NCBI RefSeq assembly: GCF_013337185.1
Contig: NZ_SWDE01000001.1
Coordinates: forward strand, 248,001 to 312,000
Direction of reading: 5' to 3'
DNA from: Serratia proteamaculans
GTDB taxonomy: Bacteria > Pseudomonadota > Gammaproteobacteria > Enterobacterales > Enterobacteriaceae
DNA length: 64,000 bases
Position numbers and translations under genes: made by a program. Below, piece after piece: positions 18,404 through 28,135 of this stretch (position 1 is the first letter of the stretch; each line of letters opens with the position of its first letter). The notes beneath the pieces were generated by a model that saw nothing but the letters and a program-made list of their open reading frames with translations, searched no databases and was not told the origin of the DNA.

Positions 18404-19069
18404 ATGGGTATTTTTTCTCGTTTTGCCGACATCGTGAACGCCAACATCAATACGCTGCTGGATAAGGCGGAAGATCCGCAAAAGCTGGTGCGTTTGATGA
18501 TCCAGGAAATGGAAGACACGCTGGTTGAAGTCCGTTCTACCTCAGCTCGTGCGCTGGCGGAGAAAAAACAGTTACTGCGTCGCATTGAGCAGGGTGAAAA
18601 CCAGCTTAGTGACTGGCAGGACAAAGCCGAACTGGCACTGCGTAAAGAGAAAGAAGATCTGGCCCGTGCGGCACTGATCGAAAAACAAAAAGTGGCCGAC
18701 CTGATCACTACGCTGACGCATGAAGTGTCCACCGTAGAAGAAACGCTGGCGCGTATGAAGAGCGAAATTGGCGAGCTGGAAAACAAGCTGACCGAAACCC
18801 GCGCTCGCCAGCAGGCGTTGACCTTGCGTCACCAGGCGGCGTCCTCTTCTCGTGATGTGCGCCGTCAGCTCGACAGCGGTAAACTGGATGAGGCGATGGC
18901 GCGTTTCGAGCAGTTCGAACGCCGCATCGACCATATGGAAGCCGAGGCGGAAAGCGTCATCATCGGTAAAAAGAAGTCTCTGGATCAAGAGTTTGCCGAG
19001 CTGAAAGCCGACGACGCCATCAGTGAGCAACTGGCGGCGCTGAAAGCCAAAATGAACCGCTCTGAGTAA
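18404..19069 (+). CDS. pspA: Phage shock protein A
   Basis: A 221-residue IM30/PspA (ESCRT-III-like) protein: N-terminal amphipathic helix [19 protein letters not shown], then long charged coiled coils rich in E, K, R and Q. It binds stressed inner membrane and limits proton leakage, and it inhibits PspF when the membrane is intact. First gene of pspABCD behind the sigma54 promoter, with AGGAAG before ATG 18404. Length equals E. coli PspA (222). Confidence 0.95.
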   Translation: MGIFSRFADIVNANINTLLDKAEDPQKLVRLMIQEMEDTLVEVRSTSARALAEKKQLLRRIEQGENQLSDWQDKAELALRKEKEDLARAALIEKQKVADLITTLTHEVSTVEETLARMKSEIGELENKLTETRARQQALTLRHQAASSSRDVRRQLDSGKLDEAMARFEQFERRIDHMEAEAESVIIGKKKSLDQEFAELKADDAISEQLAALKAKMNRSE

Positions 19070-19126
19070 GGCGACAGCGGCCACGGTTTGTGGCCGCCCA
19101 CCAAGACGCATTAAGAAGGAAAAGAA

Positions 19127-19354
19127 ATGAGTGCTCTATTACTTGCCATTCCGTTGACAATCTTTGTGTTGTTTGTCGCACCGATTTGGCTTTGGCTGCA
19201 TTACAGCAATCGGCAACAAAACGGCATTCAACTGAGCCATCAGGAGATGCAGCGTATGGCGCAGTTGGCCGAAGATGCCAAGCGCATGCGTGAACGCATT
19301 CAGGCGCTGGAAGAGATCCTCGATGCAGAACACCCGAACTGGAGACAGTCTTGA
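19127..19354 (+). CDS. pspB: Phage shock protein B
   Basis: A 75-residue inner-membrane protein: one transmembrane helix (LLAIPLTIFVLFVAPIWLWL) followed by a cytoplasmic helical, leucine-zipper-like tail (MAQLAEDAKRMRERIQALEEIL). It relays membrane stress with PspC to PspA. GAAGGAAAAG precedes the start; its stop overlaps the pspC start by 1 nt. Confidence 0.94.
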   Translation: MSALLLAIPLTIFVLFVAPIWLWLHYSNRQQNGIQLSHQEMQRMAQLAEDAKRMRERIQALEEILDAEHPNWRQS

Positions 19355-19713
19355 TGAACAACACTCTGGGCAGTAAAAAGCTTTATCGCGTACCTGAAGA
19401 AGGCATGCTGAAGGGCGTCTGCGCCGGTCTGGCCCATTATTTTGACGTGCCGGTACGCCTGATCCGAGTGATCGTGGTGTTGTCGATGTTCTTCGGACTG
19501 TTCTTCTTCACCCTGATCGCTTATTTCGCGCTGGTATTTGTGCTGGATGAAGCACCGGCCAGCCGATTTGAGGGCGAGCAGCAAAAAACACCGCGCCAGT
19601 TGCTCGACCAGTTAGAGTACGAACTGGGCAGCGGCGAACAGCAACTGCGACAGGTTGAACGTTACGTGACGTCGGACACCTTCGGCGTACAGAGTCGCTT
19701 CCGCAAGTTATAA
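19354..19713 (+). CDS. pspC: Phage shock protein C
   Basis: A 119-residue protein, the same length as E. coli PspC. It has the PspC domain KLYRVPEEGMLKGVCAGLAHYFDVPV, a transmembrane helix (VLSMFFGLFFFTLIAYFALVF) and a C-terminal RYVTSDTFGVQSRFRKL that matches the E. coli end. ATG 19354 is coupled to pspB (TGATG). With PspB it recruits PspA to the membrane and switches on the response. Confidence 0.94.
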   Translation: MNNTLGSKKLYRVPEEGMLKGVCAGLAHYFDVPVRLIRVIVVLSMFFGLFFFTLIAYFALVFVLDEAPASRFEGEQQKTPRQLLDQLEYELGSGEQQLRQVERYVTSDTFGVQSRFRKL

Positions 19714-19809
19714 CCCCGCCTTGGCGCGCAATGGCCTGCGCATGGCGCAGGTCAGGCATCGCACCTGACATCATCCTTTTGAACAAAATTGTGCCGGAGG
19801 GCATTGATA

Positions 19810-20076
19810 ATGAAAAAAACCTATGCCGTAAACGCCGTTAAATCCGGTGGATTTAAACAAGGAGCAGGTGCAATGTTGAAGACATTGTCTAAAGTCATCA
19901 TCATAGCGTTACTCAATTACGGCCCGGCAGGGGCGGCCGGCTGGCTGCTGCGCACCGTAGGTCGCAAACCGATTCGCTTTGTCCTGGCGCTGGTGCTGGA
20001 ACCGTTGTTCCGCAAAGGGCTGAACAAGGTATTTGGGCGTTATGCCAAGGAGAACAATGAAACGACTGCAAAATGA
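19810..20076 (+). CDS. pspD: Phage shock protein D
   Basis: An 88-residue protein with the PspD core (LLNYGPAGAAGWLLRTVGRKPIRFVLALVLEPLFRKGLN read in pieces: LNYGPAGAAGW, EPLFRKGLNKV). I chose ATG 19810 with GGAGG nine nt upstream over the ORF start at 19789. It is about 15 residues longer than E. coli PspD at the N-terminus. Membrane-associated, function poorly defined. Its end overlaps ycjX by 20 bp, so psp transcription should continue into ycjXF. Confidence 0.9.
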   Translation: MKKTYAVNAVKSGGFKQGAGAMLKTLSKVIIIALLNYGPAGAAGWLLRTVGRKPIRFVLALVLEPLFRKGLNKVFGRYAKENNETTAK

Positions 20077-21454
20077 GTTAACGTCGCTGGTCAACCGCGG
20101 GATGGATCGCCATCTTCGTCTGGCGGTGACCGGCCTGAGCCGCAGCGGCAAAACCGCCTTTATCACTGCTTTCGTCAACCAATTGCTGCATGTTCACAGC
20201 GGTGCCCGCATGCCGCTGTTCTCGCCGGTGCGTGAAGAACGTCTGCTGGGCGTGAAGCGCATTCCGCAGCGCGATCTCGGCATTCAGCGTTTTACCTATG
20301 ATGAAGGGCTGGCGCAGCTTTATGGCACTCCGCCGAGCTGGCCGACCCCGACGCGTGGCGTCAGTGAAATTCGCCTGGCGTTGCGTTATCGCTCCAACGA
20401 TTCACTGCTGCGTCATTTCAAAGACACTTCAACGCTGTATCTCGAGATTGTCGATTACCCCGGCGAATGGTTGTTGGACTTGCCGATGCTGGAACAGGAC
20501 TATCTGGCCTGGTCGCGACAAATGGCCGGTTTGCTGCAGGGCGATCGCGCCGAGTGGGCCAGACCCTGGCTGGAACTGTGCAAAAGCTGCGATCCGCTGG
20601 CACCTGCCGATGAAAACAAGTTGGCGGCTATTGCCCAGGCCTATACCGATTATCTGCTGCGCTGCAAAAGTGAAGGGCTGCATTTTATTCAGCCGGGCCG
20701 CTTTGTGTTGCCGGGCGATCTGGCCGGTGCGCCGGCATTGCAGTTCTTCCCGTGGCCAAACGTCGACAGCCTTGGCGAGTCAAAACTGGCGCAGGCGGAT
20801 AAACACAGCAACATCGGCATGCTGCGTGCGCGCTTCAACTATTACTGTCAGACCATCGTCAAAAACTTTTATAAAGAGCATTTTGTCCGTTTCGATCGCC
20901 AGATTGTGCTGGTGGATTGCCTGCAGCCCCTCAATAGCGGCCCGCAGGCGTTCAACGATATGCGGCTGGCGCTGACCCAACTGATGCAGAGTTTCCACTA
21001 TGGGAAGCGCACACTATTCCGCCGCTTATTTTCACCGACCATCGATAAACTGATGTTTGCCGCCACCAAGGCCGATCACATCACCGCCGATCAACATGCC
21101 AATTTAGTGTCGTTGCTGCAGCAATTGGTGCAGGAAGCCTGGCAAAACGCGGCGTTTGAGGGCATCAGCATGGACTGCGTCGGGCTGGCTTCGGTACAGG
21201 CGACCGAGAGCGGTATCGTCGACCATCAGGGGCAGCGCATCCCGGCGCTGAAAGGCAATCGTCTGGACGATGGCGCACCTCTGACGGTATTCCCAGGCGA
21301 AGTACCGGCCCGTTTGCCGGGGCCGACGTTCTGGCAAAATCAGGGCTTCCATTTTGATGAGTTTCGTCCACGCGCGATGAGTGTGGACAGTCCGTTGCCG
21401 CATATCCGTCTGGACGCGGTAATGGAGTTTTTACTGGGAGATAAATTGCGATGA
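20057..21454 (+). CDS. ycjX: YcjX-family P-loop protein
   Basis: A 465-residue protein with Walker [11 protein letters not shown] near residue 27 and conserved [15 protein letters not shown] and FAATKADHI (a T/NKxD-like motif), a DUF463 GTPase-like family. ATG 20057 has AAGGAGAACA just upstream; the ORF start at 20033 is inside pspD and lacks one. E. coli ycjX is heat-shock (sigma32) induced and lies near psp but is separated from it by other genes; here it directly overlaps pspD. Role unknown; probably membrane-stress related by context. Confidence 0.92.
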   Translation: MKRLQNELTSLVNRGMDRHLRLAVTGLSRSGKTAFITAFVNQLLHVHSGARMPLFSPVREERLLGVKRIPQRDLGIQRFTYDEGLAQLYGTPPSWPTPTRGVSEIRLALRYRSNDSLLRHFKDTSTLYLEIVDYPGEWLLDLPMLEQDYLAWSRQMAGLLQGDRAEWARPWLELCKSCDPLAPADENKLAAIAQAYTDYLLRCKSEGLHFIQPGRFVLPGDLAGAPALQFFPWPNVDSLGESKLAQADKHSNIGMLRARFNYYCQTIVKNFYKEHFVRFDRQIVLVDCLQPLNSGPQAFNDMRLALTQLMQSFHYGKRTLFRRLFSPTIDKLMFAATKADHITADQHANLVSLLQQLVQEAWQNAAFEGISMDCVGLASVQATESGIVDHQGQRIPALKGNRLDDGAPLTVFPGEVPARLPGPTFWQNQGFHFDEFRPRAMSVDSPLPHIRLDAVMEFLLGDKLR

Positions 21455-22512
21455 GCGAGCCGATAAAACCGCGTATCGATTTCGAACAGCCGTTGGAGCC
21501 GCCGCAGGAGCCGGTGCTGCGTGCCAACGTTGCCTTCGACGAACAGCAGGCGGAACACTTTTTCCCGGCGGCACCGGAGCTGCAGCAGGAAGAGGAAGAA
21601 GGGCGTGCCGAAGGCATTATCAACGCAGCCCTGAAACCCAAACGCAGCCTGTGGCGCAAAATGGTGACCGCCGGGCTGACGCTGTTCGGTGTCAGCGTGG
21701 TGGCGCAGGGCGTGCAGTGGGTGCATACCGCCTGGGTACAGCAGGATTGGATCGCCATGGGCGGTGGCGTGGCCGGTGGGTTGATTGTCTTCGCCGGGGT
21801 GGGTTCGGTAGTGACCGAATGGCGTCGGCTGTATCGTCTGCGCCAGCGTGCAGAAGAACGAGATGTGGCACGGGAACTGTTGCATAGCCACGGATTGGGC
21901 AAAGGGCGTGAATTCTGCGAAAAGCTGGCGCGTCAGGCCGGTCTCGATCAGGGGCACCCGGCGTTGCAACGCTGGCAGGCTTCACTGCATGAAACTCAGA
22001 ACGATCGCGAAGTGGTAGCGCTGTACGCCAAGCTGGTGCAACCGGTGCTGGATAACCAGGCGCGGCGTGAAATCAGCCGTTCGGCGGCGGAGTCTACCTT
22101 AATGATCGCCGTCAGCCCGTTGGCGGTGGTGGATATGGCGTTTATCGCCTGGCGTAATATTCGGCTGATCAACCGTATCGCCGCGCTGTATGGCATTGAA
22201 CTGGGTTACTTCAGCCGTCTGCGCTTGTTCCGCCTGGTGCTGTTGAATATCGCCTTTGCCGGAGCCTCTGAACTGGTACGCGAAGTGGGCATGGACTGGA
22301 TGTCGCAAGACCTGGCCGCCCGACTGTCCGCCCGAGCGGCGCAGGGCATCGGTGCCGGTTTGCTGACCGCCCGACTCGGTATCAAGGCGATGGAGCTGTG
22401 CCGTCCGCTGCCCTGGCTGGAAGGGGAAAAACCGAAACTGGGTGATTTCCGCAGCCAACTGATTGGCCAGTTGAAAGACACCATGAAAAAGAGTGATAAC
22501 AAAGCCAAATAA
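21451..22512 (+). CDS. ycjF: YcjF, DUF697 inner-membrane protein
   Basis: A 353-residue protein: an acidic, proline-rich N-terminus (EPPQEPV), two transmembrane segments near residues 70-115 ([38 protein letters not shown]), then a DUF697/TIGR01620 cytoplasmic domain. It overlaps ycjX by 4 bp (ATGA). Conserved partner of YcjX. A hairpin follows its stop. Confidence 0.92.
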   Translation: MSEPIKPRIDFEQPLEPPQEPVLRANVAFDEQQAEHFFPAAPELQQEEEEGRAEGIINAALKPKRSLWRKMVTAGLTLFGVSVVAQGVQWVHTAWVQQDWIAMGGGVAGGLIVFAGVGSVVTEWRRLYRLRQRAEERDVARELLHSHGLGKGREFCEKLARQAGLDQGHPALQRWQASLHETQNDREVVALYAKLVQPVLDNQARREISRSAAESTLMIAVSPLAVVDMAFIAWRNIRLINRIAALYGIELGYFSRLRLFRLVLLNIAFAGASELVREVGMDWMSQDLAARLSARAAQGIGAGLLTARLGIKAMELCRPLPWLEGEKPKLGDFRSQLIGQLKDTMKKSDNKAK

Positions 22513-22518
22513 TTCGCC

Positions 22519-22552
22519 AATGGCGCTCACTCGGGCGCCATTGTTCTTTCTT
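22519..22552 (+). terminator. Terminator after ycjF
   Basis: AATGGCGC pairs with GCGCCATT across an 8-nt loop, followed by a T-rich tail TGTTCTTTCTT. It likely ends the psp-ycjXF transcript. Confidence 0.65.
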
Positions 22553-22744
22553 GCCGCAATTACACCCTGCTAACGCCAATACGTAACCCGCACTTGACGA
22601 AAGACGATCCCCCTGTAAATACATTATATTTATCTGCAAATTTACTGGCGGTTGTGATAACTCTCTGCTGATAAGCTAAAATGACGCCGATGGTGTTATT
22701 CACTTGCGTTTAAAATCATCAACAACAGCGATAAATCAGAGTTC

Positions 22745-22762
22745 TGTCAACTTTTGCTGACA
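22745..22762. promoter_or_regulatory. TyrR box (tyrR autoregulation)
   Basis: TGTCAACTTTTGCTGACA fits the 18-bp TyrR-box layout TGT-N12-ACA and resembles the E. coli tyrR operator core TGTCAA-N6-TTGACA. It sits 80 bp before the tyrR start, so autoregulation is expected. Confidence 0.65.
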
Positions 22763-22841
22763 GATTACTTCTACCGCTTGGGGTGAGAGAGTATCATCAT
22801 CTTCAGTCATCCCCGCACCTGCAGAGATAAGGCCAATACTG

Positions 22842-24413
22842 ATGCGTTTGGAAGTTTTTTGCGAAGACCGGATCGGTCTGACTCGAGAGTTACTCGATCT
22901 TTTGGTATTGCGCAGCATAGATTTACGTGGCATCGAAATCGATCCCATCGGCCGCATTTACCTCAATTTTTCCCAACTGGATTTTGACACCTTCCGTGCG
23001 CTGATGGTGGAAATCCGCCGCATTGCTGGCGTGACCGATGTGCGCACCGTGAATTTCATGCCGTCTGAACGCGAACACCGCGCACTGCGCGCGCTGTTGG
23101 AGTCGATGCCTGAGCCGGTGTTCTCGATCGATATGAAAGGCAAAGTCGAACTGGCCAACCCGGCTGCACAGGCGCTGTTCGGGCTTAGCGAAGACAAAAT
23201 CCGCAACCAGACGGCCACCGCATTGATTGGCGGTTATAACTTCAACCGCTGGCTGGAAAGCGAACAGACGGCGCCACAATCGGAGCGGGTGGTGATCCGC
23301 AGTCAGGACTTCCTGATGGATATCACGCCCATCTACCTGGAAGACGAAAACCAGCAGAACGCCGCCGTAGGCGCGGTAGTGATGCTGAAATCCACGGCCC
23401 GGATGGGGCGTCAGCTACAGAATCTGTCGGTAAACGATGATACCGAGTTTGATCATATCGTTGCCGCCAGCCCGAAAATGCGCCACGTGCTGGAGCAAGC
23501 GCGCAAATTGGCGATGCTGGATGCGCCACTGTTGATCGTGGGCGACACCGGCACTGGCAAAGATATTCTGGCCCGGGCCTGCCATTTACGCAGCCCGCGT
23601 GGCAAGCAGCCGTTCCTGGCGCTGAACTGTGCCGCATTGCCGGATGACGTCGCGGAAAGTGAGCTGTTCGGCCATGCGCCGGGAGCTTACCCGAATGCGC
23701 TGGAAGGCAAGAAGGGCTTCTTCGAACAGGCGCACGGTGGTTCGGTGCTGCTGGATGAAATCGGTGAGATGTCGCCGCGCATGCAGACCAAACTGCTGCG
23801 TTTCATTAACGATGGCACTTTCCGCCGCGTAGGTGAAGAACACGAGGTCCATGTGGATGTGCGGGTAATTTGCGCGACGCAGAAAAACCTGACCGAACTG
23901 GTGCAGCGTGGTGAGTTCCGTGAAGATCTCTACTATCGCCTTAACGTGTTGACCATCACCATTCCGCCGCTGCGTGAGCGTCCACAGGACATCATGCCGC
24001 TGACCGAACTGTTTGTGGCGCGTTTTGCCGATGAGCAGGGAGTAGCGCGACCGAAGCTGGCCAGTGATCTGGGCAGTTTCCTCAGCAAATATGGCTGGCC
24101 TGGCAACGTACGACAGTTAAAAAACGCCATTTACCGGGCGTTGACGCAAACCGAAGGTTTCGAACTTCGTCCGCAGGACATTGTACTGCCGGAGTTCGAG
24201 GTTGAAATGTCGCTGGGTGATGAGGTGATGGACGGCTCGCTTGACGACATCAGCAAGCGTTTCGAACGTTCGGTGCTGACCCGTTTGTACCGTACCTACC
24301 CGAGCACCAGAAAACTGGCGAAACGCCTGGGGGTTTCGCATACCGCGATCGCCAATAAGTTGCGCGAATATGGGCTCAGTAGCCGTAAGCCTGGTGGGGA
24401 AAGCGAAGAATAA
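22842..24413 (+). CDS. tyrR: Aromatic amino acid regulator TyrR
   Basis: A 523-residue regulator: ACT domain (residues 1-70, MRLEVFCEDRIGLTRELLDLL), PAS domain (about 80-190), AAA+ domain (Walker A GDTGTGKD; FINDGTFRRVGEEHE) and C-terminal HTH (STRKLAKRLGVSHTAIANKL). The GAFTGA loop is replaced by GAYPNA, as expected for TyrR, which acts on sigma70 not sigma54. It controls aromatic amino acid synthesis and transport, binding tyrosine with ATP. A TyrR box lies upstream. Confidence 0.95.
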   Translation: MRLEVFCEDRIGLTRELLDLLVLRSIDLRGIEIDPIGRIYLNFSQLDFDTFRALMVEIRRIAGVTDVRTVNFMPSEREHRALRALLESMPEPVFSIDMKGKVELANPAAQALFGLSEDKIRNQTATALIGGYNFNRWLESEQTAPQSERVVIRSQDFLMDITPIYLEDENQQNAAVGAVVMLKSTARMGRQLQNLSVNDDTEFDHIVAASPKMRHVLEQARKLAMLDAPLLIVGDTGTGKDILARACHLRSPRGKQPFLALNCAALPDDVAESELFGHAPGAYPNALEGKKGFFEQAHGGSVLLDEIGEMSPRMQTKLLRFINDGTFRRVGEEHEVHVDVRVICATQKNLTELVQRGEFREDLYYRLNVLTITIPPLRERPQDIMPLTELFVARFADEQGVARPKLASDLGSFLSKYGWPGNVRQLKNAIYRALTQTEGFELRPQDIVLPEFEVEMSLGDEVMDGSLDDISKRFERSVLTRLYRTYPSTRKLAKRLGVSHTAIANKLREYGLSSRKPGGESEE

Positions 24414-24415
24414 AA

Positions 24416-24440
24416 AAACGGGCGCCATAAGCGCCCGTTT
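24416..24440 (-). terminator. Shared terminator between tyrR and tpx
   Basis: AAACGGGCGC and GCGCCCGTTT form a 10-bp stem with a 5-nt loop. On the minus strand it is followed by seven T residues, a strong terminator for tpx; in the plus direction the tail is only TTT. A second hairpin (GAGGCCG/CGGCCTC, 24451-24472) lies between it and tpx. Confidence 0.8.
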
Positions 24441-24477
24441 CAACTTTTAGAGGCCGGCATTCGTCGGCCTCCTGGCA

Positions 24478-24981
24478 TTACTTCAGTGCAGCCAGCGCCG
24501 CATCGTAGTTCGGCTCGGTGGTGATTTCATTCACCAACTCGCTGTACAACACGTTGTCCTGGCCATCCAGCACCACAACCGCGCGTGCGGTCAGGCCTGC
24601 CAGTGGGCCTTCAGCGATTTCAACGCCGTAGGCCTGTTTGAATTCAGCGCCACGCAGGGTGGACAGGGTGACTACGTTGTCCAGGCCTTCTGCACCGCAG
24701 AAACGTGATTGGGCGAACGGCAGGTCGGCCGAGATGCACAGCACTACGGTGTTATCCAGGCCGCTGGCCAGTTGGTTGAAGGTACGTACCGAAGTCGCGC
24801 AAACGCCGGTATCGATACTTGGGAAAATGTTCAGAACTTTGCGTTGACCCGCGAAGCTGCTCAGCGCCACGTCTGACAAGTCTTTGGCAACCAGTGAGAA
24901 GGCTTTGGCTTGTTCGCCGGACTGTGGCAGGTGGCCTGCAACGCTAACCGGGTTGCCTTGAAAATGTACTGTCTGAGTCAT
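24478..24981 (-). CDS. tpx: Thiol peroxidase Tpx
   Basis: A 167-residue atypical 2-Cys peroxiredoxin: peroxidatic Cys61 in [12 protein letters not shown] and resolving Cys95 in SRFCGAEGL, the exact family positions. It reduces lipid and hydrogen peroxides with thioredoxin. E. coli Tpx is partly periplasm-associated. It has its own promoter region upstream of 24981 (AT-rich up to 25140) and shares a terminator with tyrR. Confidence 0.96.
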   Translation of the reverse strand: MTQTVHFQGNPVSVAGHLPQSGEQAKAFSLVAKDLSDVALSSFAGQRKVLNIFPSIDTGVCATSVRTFNQLASGLDNTVVLCISADLPFAQSRFCGAEGLDNVVTLSTLRGAEFKQAYGVEIAEGPLAGLTARAVVVLDGQDNVLYSELVNEITTEPNYDAALAALK

Positions 24982-25204
24982 TAGCTTGATTCCTTTTACA
25001 GGTGTTTATACAAAGGGCATGAGCCTAATAAGAGGGCCTTTGGGCCGCTTTTAACATTAGGTTCACACCCTGGCCTCAGTTTATGTCAACAATTGTGGGT
25101 TGAATAGATAAAGTTTGCTAAATAGTTGTATATATTAGAGTGTGTCCAAAAAAACACCCACGCGTCAGCCCGATTTTCTACGTAATTTCCGCTCAGGAGC
25201 CGTT

Positions 25205-26176
25205 ATGAGAAGCATGCGTTTTTACCCAGAAGCCTGGCCGCTGCATACCGCCTTTGTTATTGCTCGCGGCAGCCGCACCGAAGCCAAAGTAGTGGTGGTC
25301 GAAATTGAGCAGCAGGGTGTGCGGGGCATTGGTGAATGCACGCCTTATCCGCGCTACGGTGAAAGCGAAACTTCGGTGATGGAACTGCTGGCTGAAGTGG
25401 CGGCGGCGGTCGAACAGGGCGTGACGCGTGAACAATTGCAACAGCTGATGCCGGCCGGCGCGGCACGTAATGCAGTAGATTCCGCCTTGTGGGATTTGGA
25501 GTGTCAACTGAGCGGCCAGAGTCGCTGGCAACGCAGCGCTGTTGCCGAGCCGGAACGCATTCTGATGGCGCAAACCGTTAGCATAGGTTCTCCGGAAGCC
25601 ATGGCCTTCGCCGCGCGTGAACTTGAGCAGCAAGGGGCACGCTTGCTGAAAATCAAACTGGACAACCATCTGATCAGCGAACGGCTGGTGGCGATCCGTG
25701 CGGCGGTGCCGGATACCACGTTGATTGTCGATGCCAATGAGTCCTGGCAGGCGGAAGGGCTGGCGGCGCGCTGCCAACTGTTGGCTGATTTGGGCGTGGC
25801 GATGCTGGAGCAACCGCTGCCGGCGACGGATGACAGCGCACTGGAAAACTTTATTCACCCGTTGCCTATTTGCGCCGATGAAAGTTGCCACACCCGCGGC
25901 GATTTACCCAAGCTGGCCGGTCGTTATCAGATGGTCAATATCAAGCTGGATAAAACCGGCGGCCTGACTGAAGGGTTGGCGCTGGCGCAGGAAGCGCGAC
26001 AACAAGGGTTCGCTATTATGCTCGGCTGCATGTTGTGCACTTCGCGGGCGATAAACGCCGCATTGCCGCTGGCACCGGGCGCGCGATTCGTCGATTTGGA
26101 CGGCCCGACCTGGCTGGCGAATGACGTTGAACCGGGGCTGAATTTTGAATGTGGGGCGATTAATCTCGCCCCATAG
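25205..26176 (+). CDS. ycjG: L-Ala-D/L-Glu epimerase
   Basis: A 323-residue enolase-superfamily enzyme (muconate-lactonizing subgroup). Visible motifs: FVIARGSRTEA, CTPYPRYGES, KIKLD (catalytic Lys on the second beta strand), IVDANESW and EQPLP and ICADES (metal ligands D, E, D), NIKLDKTGGL (second catalytic Lys). It epimerises L-Ala-D-Glu from recycled murein to L-Ala-L-Glu. I chose ATG 25205 (MRSMRFYPEAWPLHT) with CAGGAG upstream; the ORF extends to 25142 without support. It pairs functionally with mpaA, convergent 5 bp away. Confidence 0.93.
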   Translation: MRSMRFYPEAWPLHTAFVIARGSRTEAKVVVVEIEQQGVRGIGECTPYPRYGESETSVMELLAEVAAAVEQGVTREQLQQLMPAGAARNAVDSALWDLECQLSGQSRWQRSAVAEPERILMAQTVSIGSPEAMAFAARELEQQGARLLKIKLDNHLISERLVAIRAAVPDTTLIVDANESWQAEGLAARCQLLADLGVAMLEQPLPATDDSALENFIHPLPICADESCHTRGDLPKLAGRYQMVNIKLDKTGGLTEGLALAQEARQQGFAIMLGCMLCTSRAINAALPLAPGARFVDLDGPTWLANDVEPGLNFECGAINLAP

Positions 26177-26181
26177 CCGGT

Positions 26182-26889
26182 TTAGCCTGGGTAAGTCAGC
26201 AATTCTACCATCGCGTTGAGGTATTTTTCGCTGGCCGCATCGGCCGAGATCGGCGGGAACTCTGCGGTAATACAAGGCAGTGACAAATCGGCGCACCAAC
26301 TGCCGAATGATCCCGGTGTCTCGTAACCGACGCTGGTGACCAGCGGCAGAGCAAACTTATGCGAAAGCCAGACGCCAAGCTGTGAACTGGCCGGGTCTTC
26401 AATGCAGGCCAATGGCTCGTGGAACGACACCACCCAGTGTGGTTTCAACCGATGGATCAGATGACACAGCCCCTGGGTTTCCGGTTCGGAGCCTGGGCGG
26501 CCGCCGGTAGAGAGTTTTACATCCCGCGCCTCTGCGGCGCTGTTCCAACGATAAACCGTATCCCTCGAACGCCAGTTGGCCGCCGGGAAGTTACGGTTCA
26601 AATCTACCCCGTTAGCGTTGGCACGTAACCCGAGCTGGCAACCGTCGGGATTGACCGCCAGTACCACGTGGTGGCGCAGTTGGTTTGGCGCAATGCTGCG
26701 CAGCGCGCAGGATAGGGTGACGATAGCGGCGCTCTCATCGCCGTGGGTACCGGCAATAATCAACCCGGTTTCCGGGCTGCTGACGGCCGCCGGGAAATAG
26801 AGCAGTGGTGCACCCAACAGCGAACTGCCGTAATTCTCTCCTGCAACGGCCAATTGGCCACGTTCACTGCGCGGTCGATGCTGGATCAT
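26182..26889 (-). CDS. mpaA: Murein peptide amidase A
   Basis: A 235-residue zinc carboxypeptidase (M14) of the MpaA type: GTHGDESAA (His and Glu ligands), AVNPDG, NANGVDLNRNFPA and the third ligand in VVSFHEPLACIED. It cuts the gamma-D-Glu to diaminopimelate bond in recycled murein tripeptide in the cytoplasm, giving L-Ala-D-Glu for YcjG. AGGGA precedes ATG 26889. A weak Fur-like sequence upstream was not accepted. Confidence 0.93.
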   Translation of the reverse strand: MIQHRPRSERGQLAVAGENYGSSLLGAPLLYFPAAVSSPETGLIIAGTHGDESAAIVTLSCALRSIAPNQLRHHVVLAVNPDGCQLGLRANANGVDLNRNFPAANWRSRDTVYRWNSAAEARDVKLSTGGRPGSEPETQGLCHLIHRLKPHWVVSFHEPLACIEDPASSQLGVWLSHKFALPLVTSVGYETPGSFGSWCADLSLPCITAEFPPISADAASEKYLNAMVELLTYPG

Positions 26890-27099
26890 GATGTAGTCCC
26901 TGATTTAAAGGTCGAGAGTGATTATCATTTTATTCAGTGTATTACGCTTTCACTTAACTTTCCCAGAGCAATTTCTCACCCGGTGACAAAATTGATTGTC
27001 ATAAATTTCTGAACAGTGAATCCGATTATTGATGGCTGGCGGACGATCTTGGGTTCGCTACACTGACTCCTATTATGAACAGATAAACTGGAGTTCCTC

Positions 27100-28050
27100 A
27101 TGAAAGCCATTGCAGTCAAACAACTCGGTGCTACGCCAGAACAGGTAGAGATCGCCAAACCTTCGCTACAACCCGGCCAGATCCTGGTCAAAATGGCCGC
27201 TGCCGGGCTAAACCCGGTTGACTGGCGGATTGCCGACGGCATGCTGCAGGGGAAATTGCCCCACGTTTTCCCCTTGGTGATCGGTACTGACGGTGCAGGC
27301 GTAGTGGAGGCGGTCGCCGATGATGTCACCGGCTTCAGCGTCAACGAACGGGTGGCCGGCAAGTTTATGTTCGGCGTTGTCGGTGCCGGCAGCTACGCCC
27401 AGTATGCGGCGATCGACCAACGTGCGGTGTTGGCAAAGGTGCCCGATGAGGTGAGTTTGACCAAGGCAGCGGCCCTGCCGATTGCGGCCGGTACCGCGCT
27501 GAAACTGGTTGAGAAACTGCAACTGACCGCGGGGGCGACGCTGCTGGTGGTGGGGGCGACCGGCGGCGTTGGGCGCTTCGTTATCCAATTGGCCAAGCGC
27601 CAGGGGCTGAAAGTGATCGCCACCGGTGGTGCTGATGCCGAGGCAGCATTGCGTGAGTTGGGGGCGGAGAAGGTGATTGATCATCACCAGGCACCCGTGC
27701 TGCAGCAGGTTCAACAACAGTATCCGCAGGGCATTGACGGTATGATCGATCTGGTCAGCAATGCCGAAGCATTCAGCGCCTTGCTGGTGATTCTGCGTAA
27801 GGGCGGCGTGGCGCTGAGCACCATTTGGTCGGCAGCACCGGAGCAGATGCTGCAACAAGGCCTGCGTGGCGGCAATCTTGAGGCGCAAATCAGCGCGGAT
27901 GAGCTGGAGCAGCTGTTGCAGAGCGTAGCGCGCGGTGAGTTGCAGGTGCCTGTGGAACGTCTGGTATCGATCAAACAGGCACCGGAAATGCTGGCGCAGA
28001 GCAAAGCCGGTGGCTCACGCGGCAAAACCGTGCTGAACATTGATTGGTGA
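27100..28050 (+). CDS. Quinone oxidoreductase-like MDR protein
   Basis: A 316-residue medium-chain dehydrogenase/reductase: N-terminal GroES-like domain (AAAGLNPVDWRIADG, GTDGAGVVEAV), then Rossmann domain with LLVVGATGGVGRFVIQLAKRQG. It lacks zinc-binding cysteines, so it belongs to the zinc-free NADPH:quinone reductase branch. Substrate unknown. GGAG precedes ATG 27100. Monocistronic, divergent from mpaA. Confidence 0.88.
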   Translation: MKAIAVKQLGATPEQVEIAKPSLQPGQILVKMAAAGLNPVDWRIADGMLQGKLPHVFPLVIGTDGAGVVEAVADDVTGFSVNERVAGKFMFGVVGAGSYAQYAAIDQRAVLAKVPDEVSLTKAAALPIAAGTALKLVEKLQLTAGATLLVVGATGGVGRFVIQLAKRQGLKVIATGGADAEAALRELGAEKVIDHHQAPVLQQVQQQYPQGIDGMIDLVSNAEAFSALLVILRKGGVALSTIWSAAPEQMLQQGLRGGNLEAQISADELEQLLQSVARGELQVPVERLVSIKQAPEMLAQSKAGGSRGKTVLNIDW

Positions 28051-28135
28051 AGCCAATAAAACCACGCCAGCTATTTTGTTCGCTGTTGTTATACTATCGG
28101 CAAAGCTAACCCAATAACCAAACAGGGGATTTAAC

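Larger units (their letters stand above)
22513..22841. other. Intergenic region ycjF-tyrR
   Basis: Holds the ycjF end hairpin (22519-22542), an AT-rich stretch (22610-22680) and a TyrR-box-like palindrome (22745-22762). No gene seen. Confidence 0.5.

Noticed and set aside
22745-22762. LexA box reading of the palindrome before tyrR
   Set aside because: CTGT and ACAG are 12 bp apart, not 8; the TyrR-box layout fits better.
26913-26931. Fur-like sequence upstream of mpaA
   Set aside because: Only about 14 of 19 consensus matches and no iron-related gene; background AT-rich sequence can give this.
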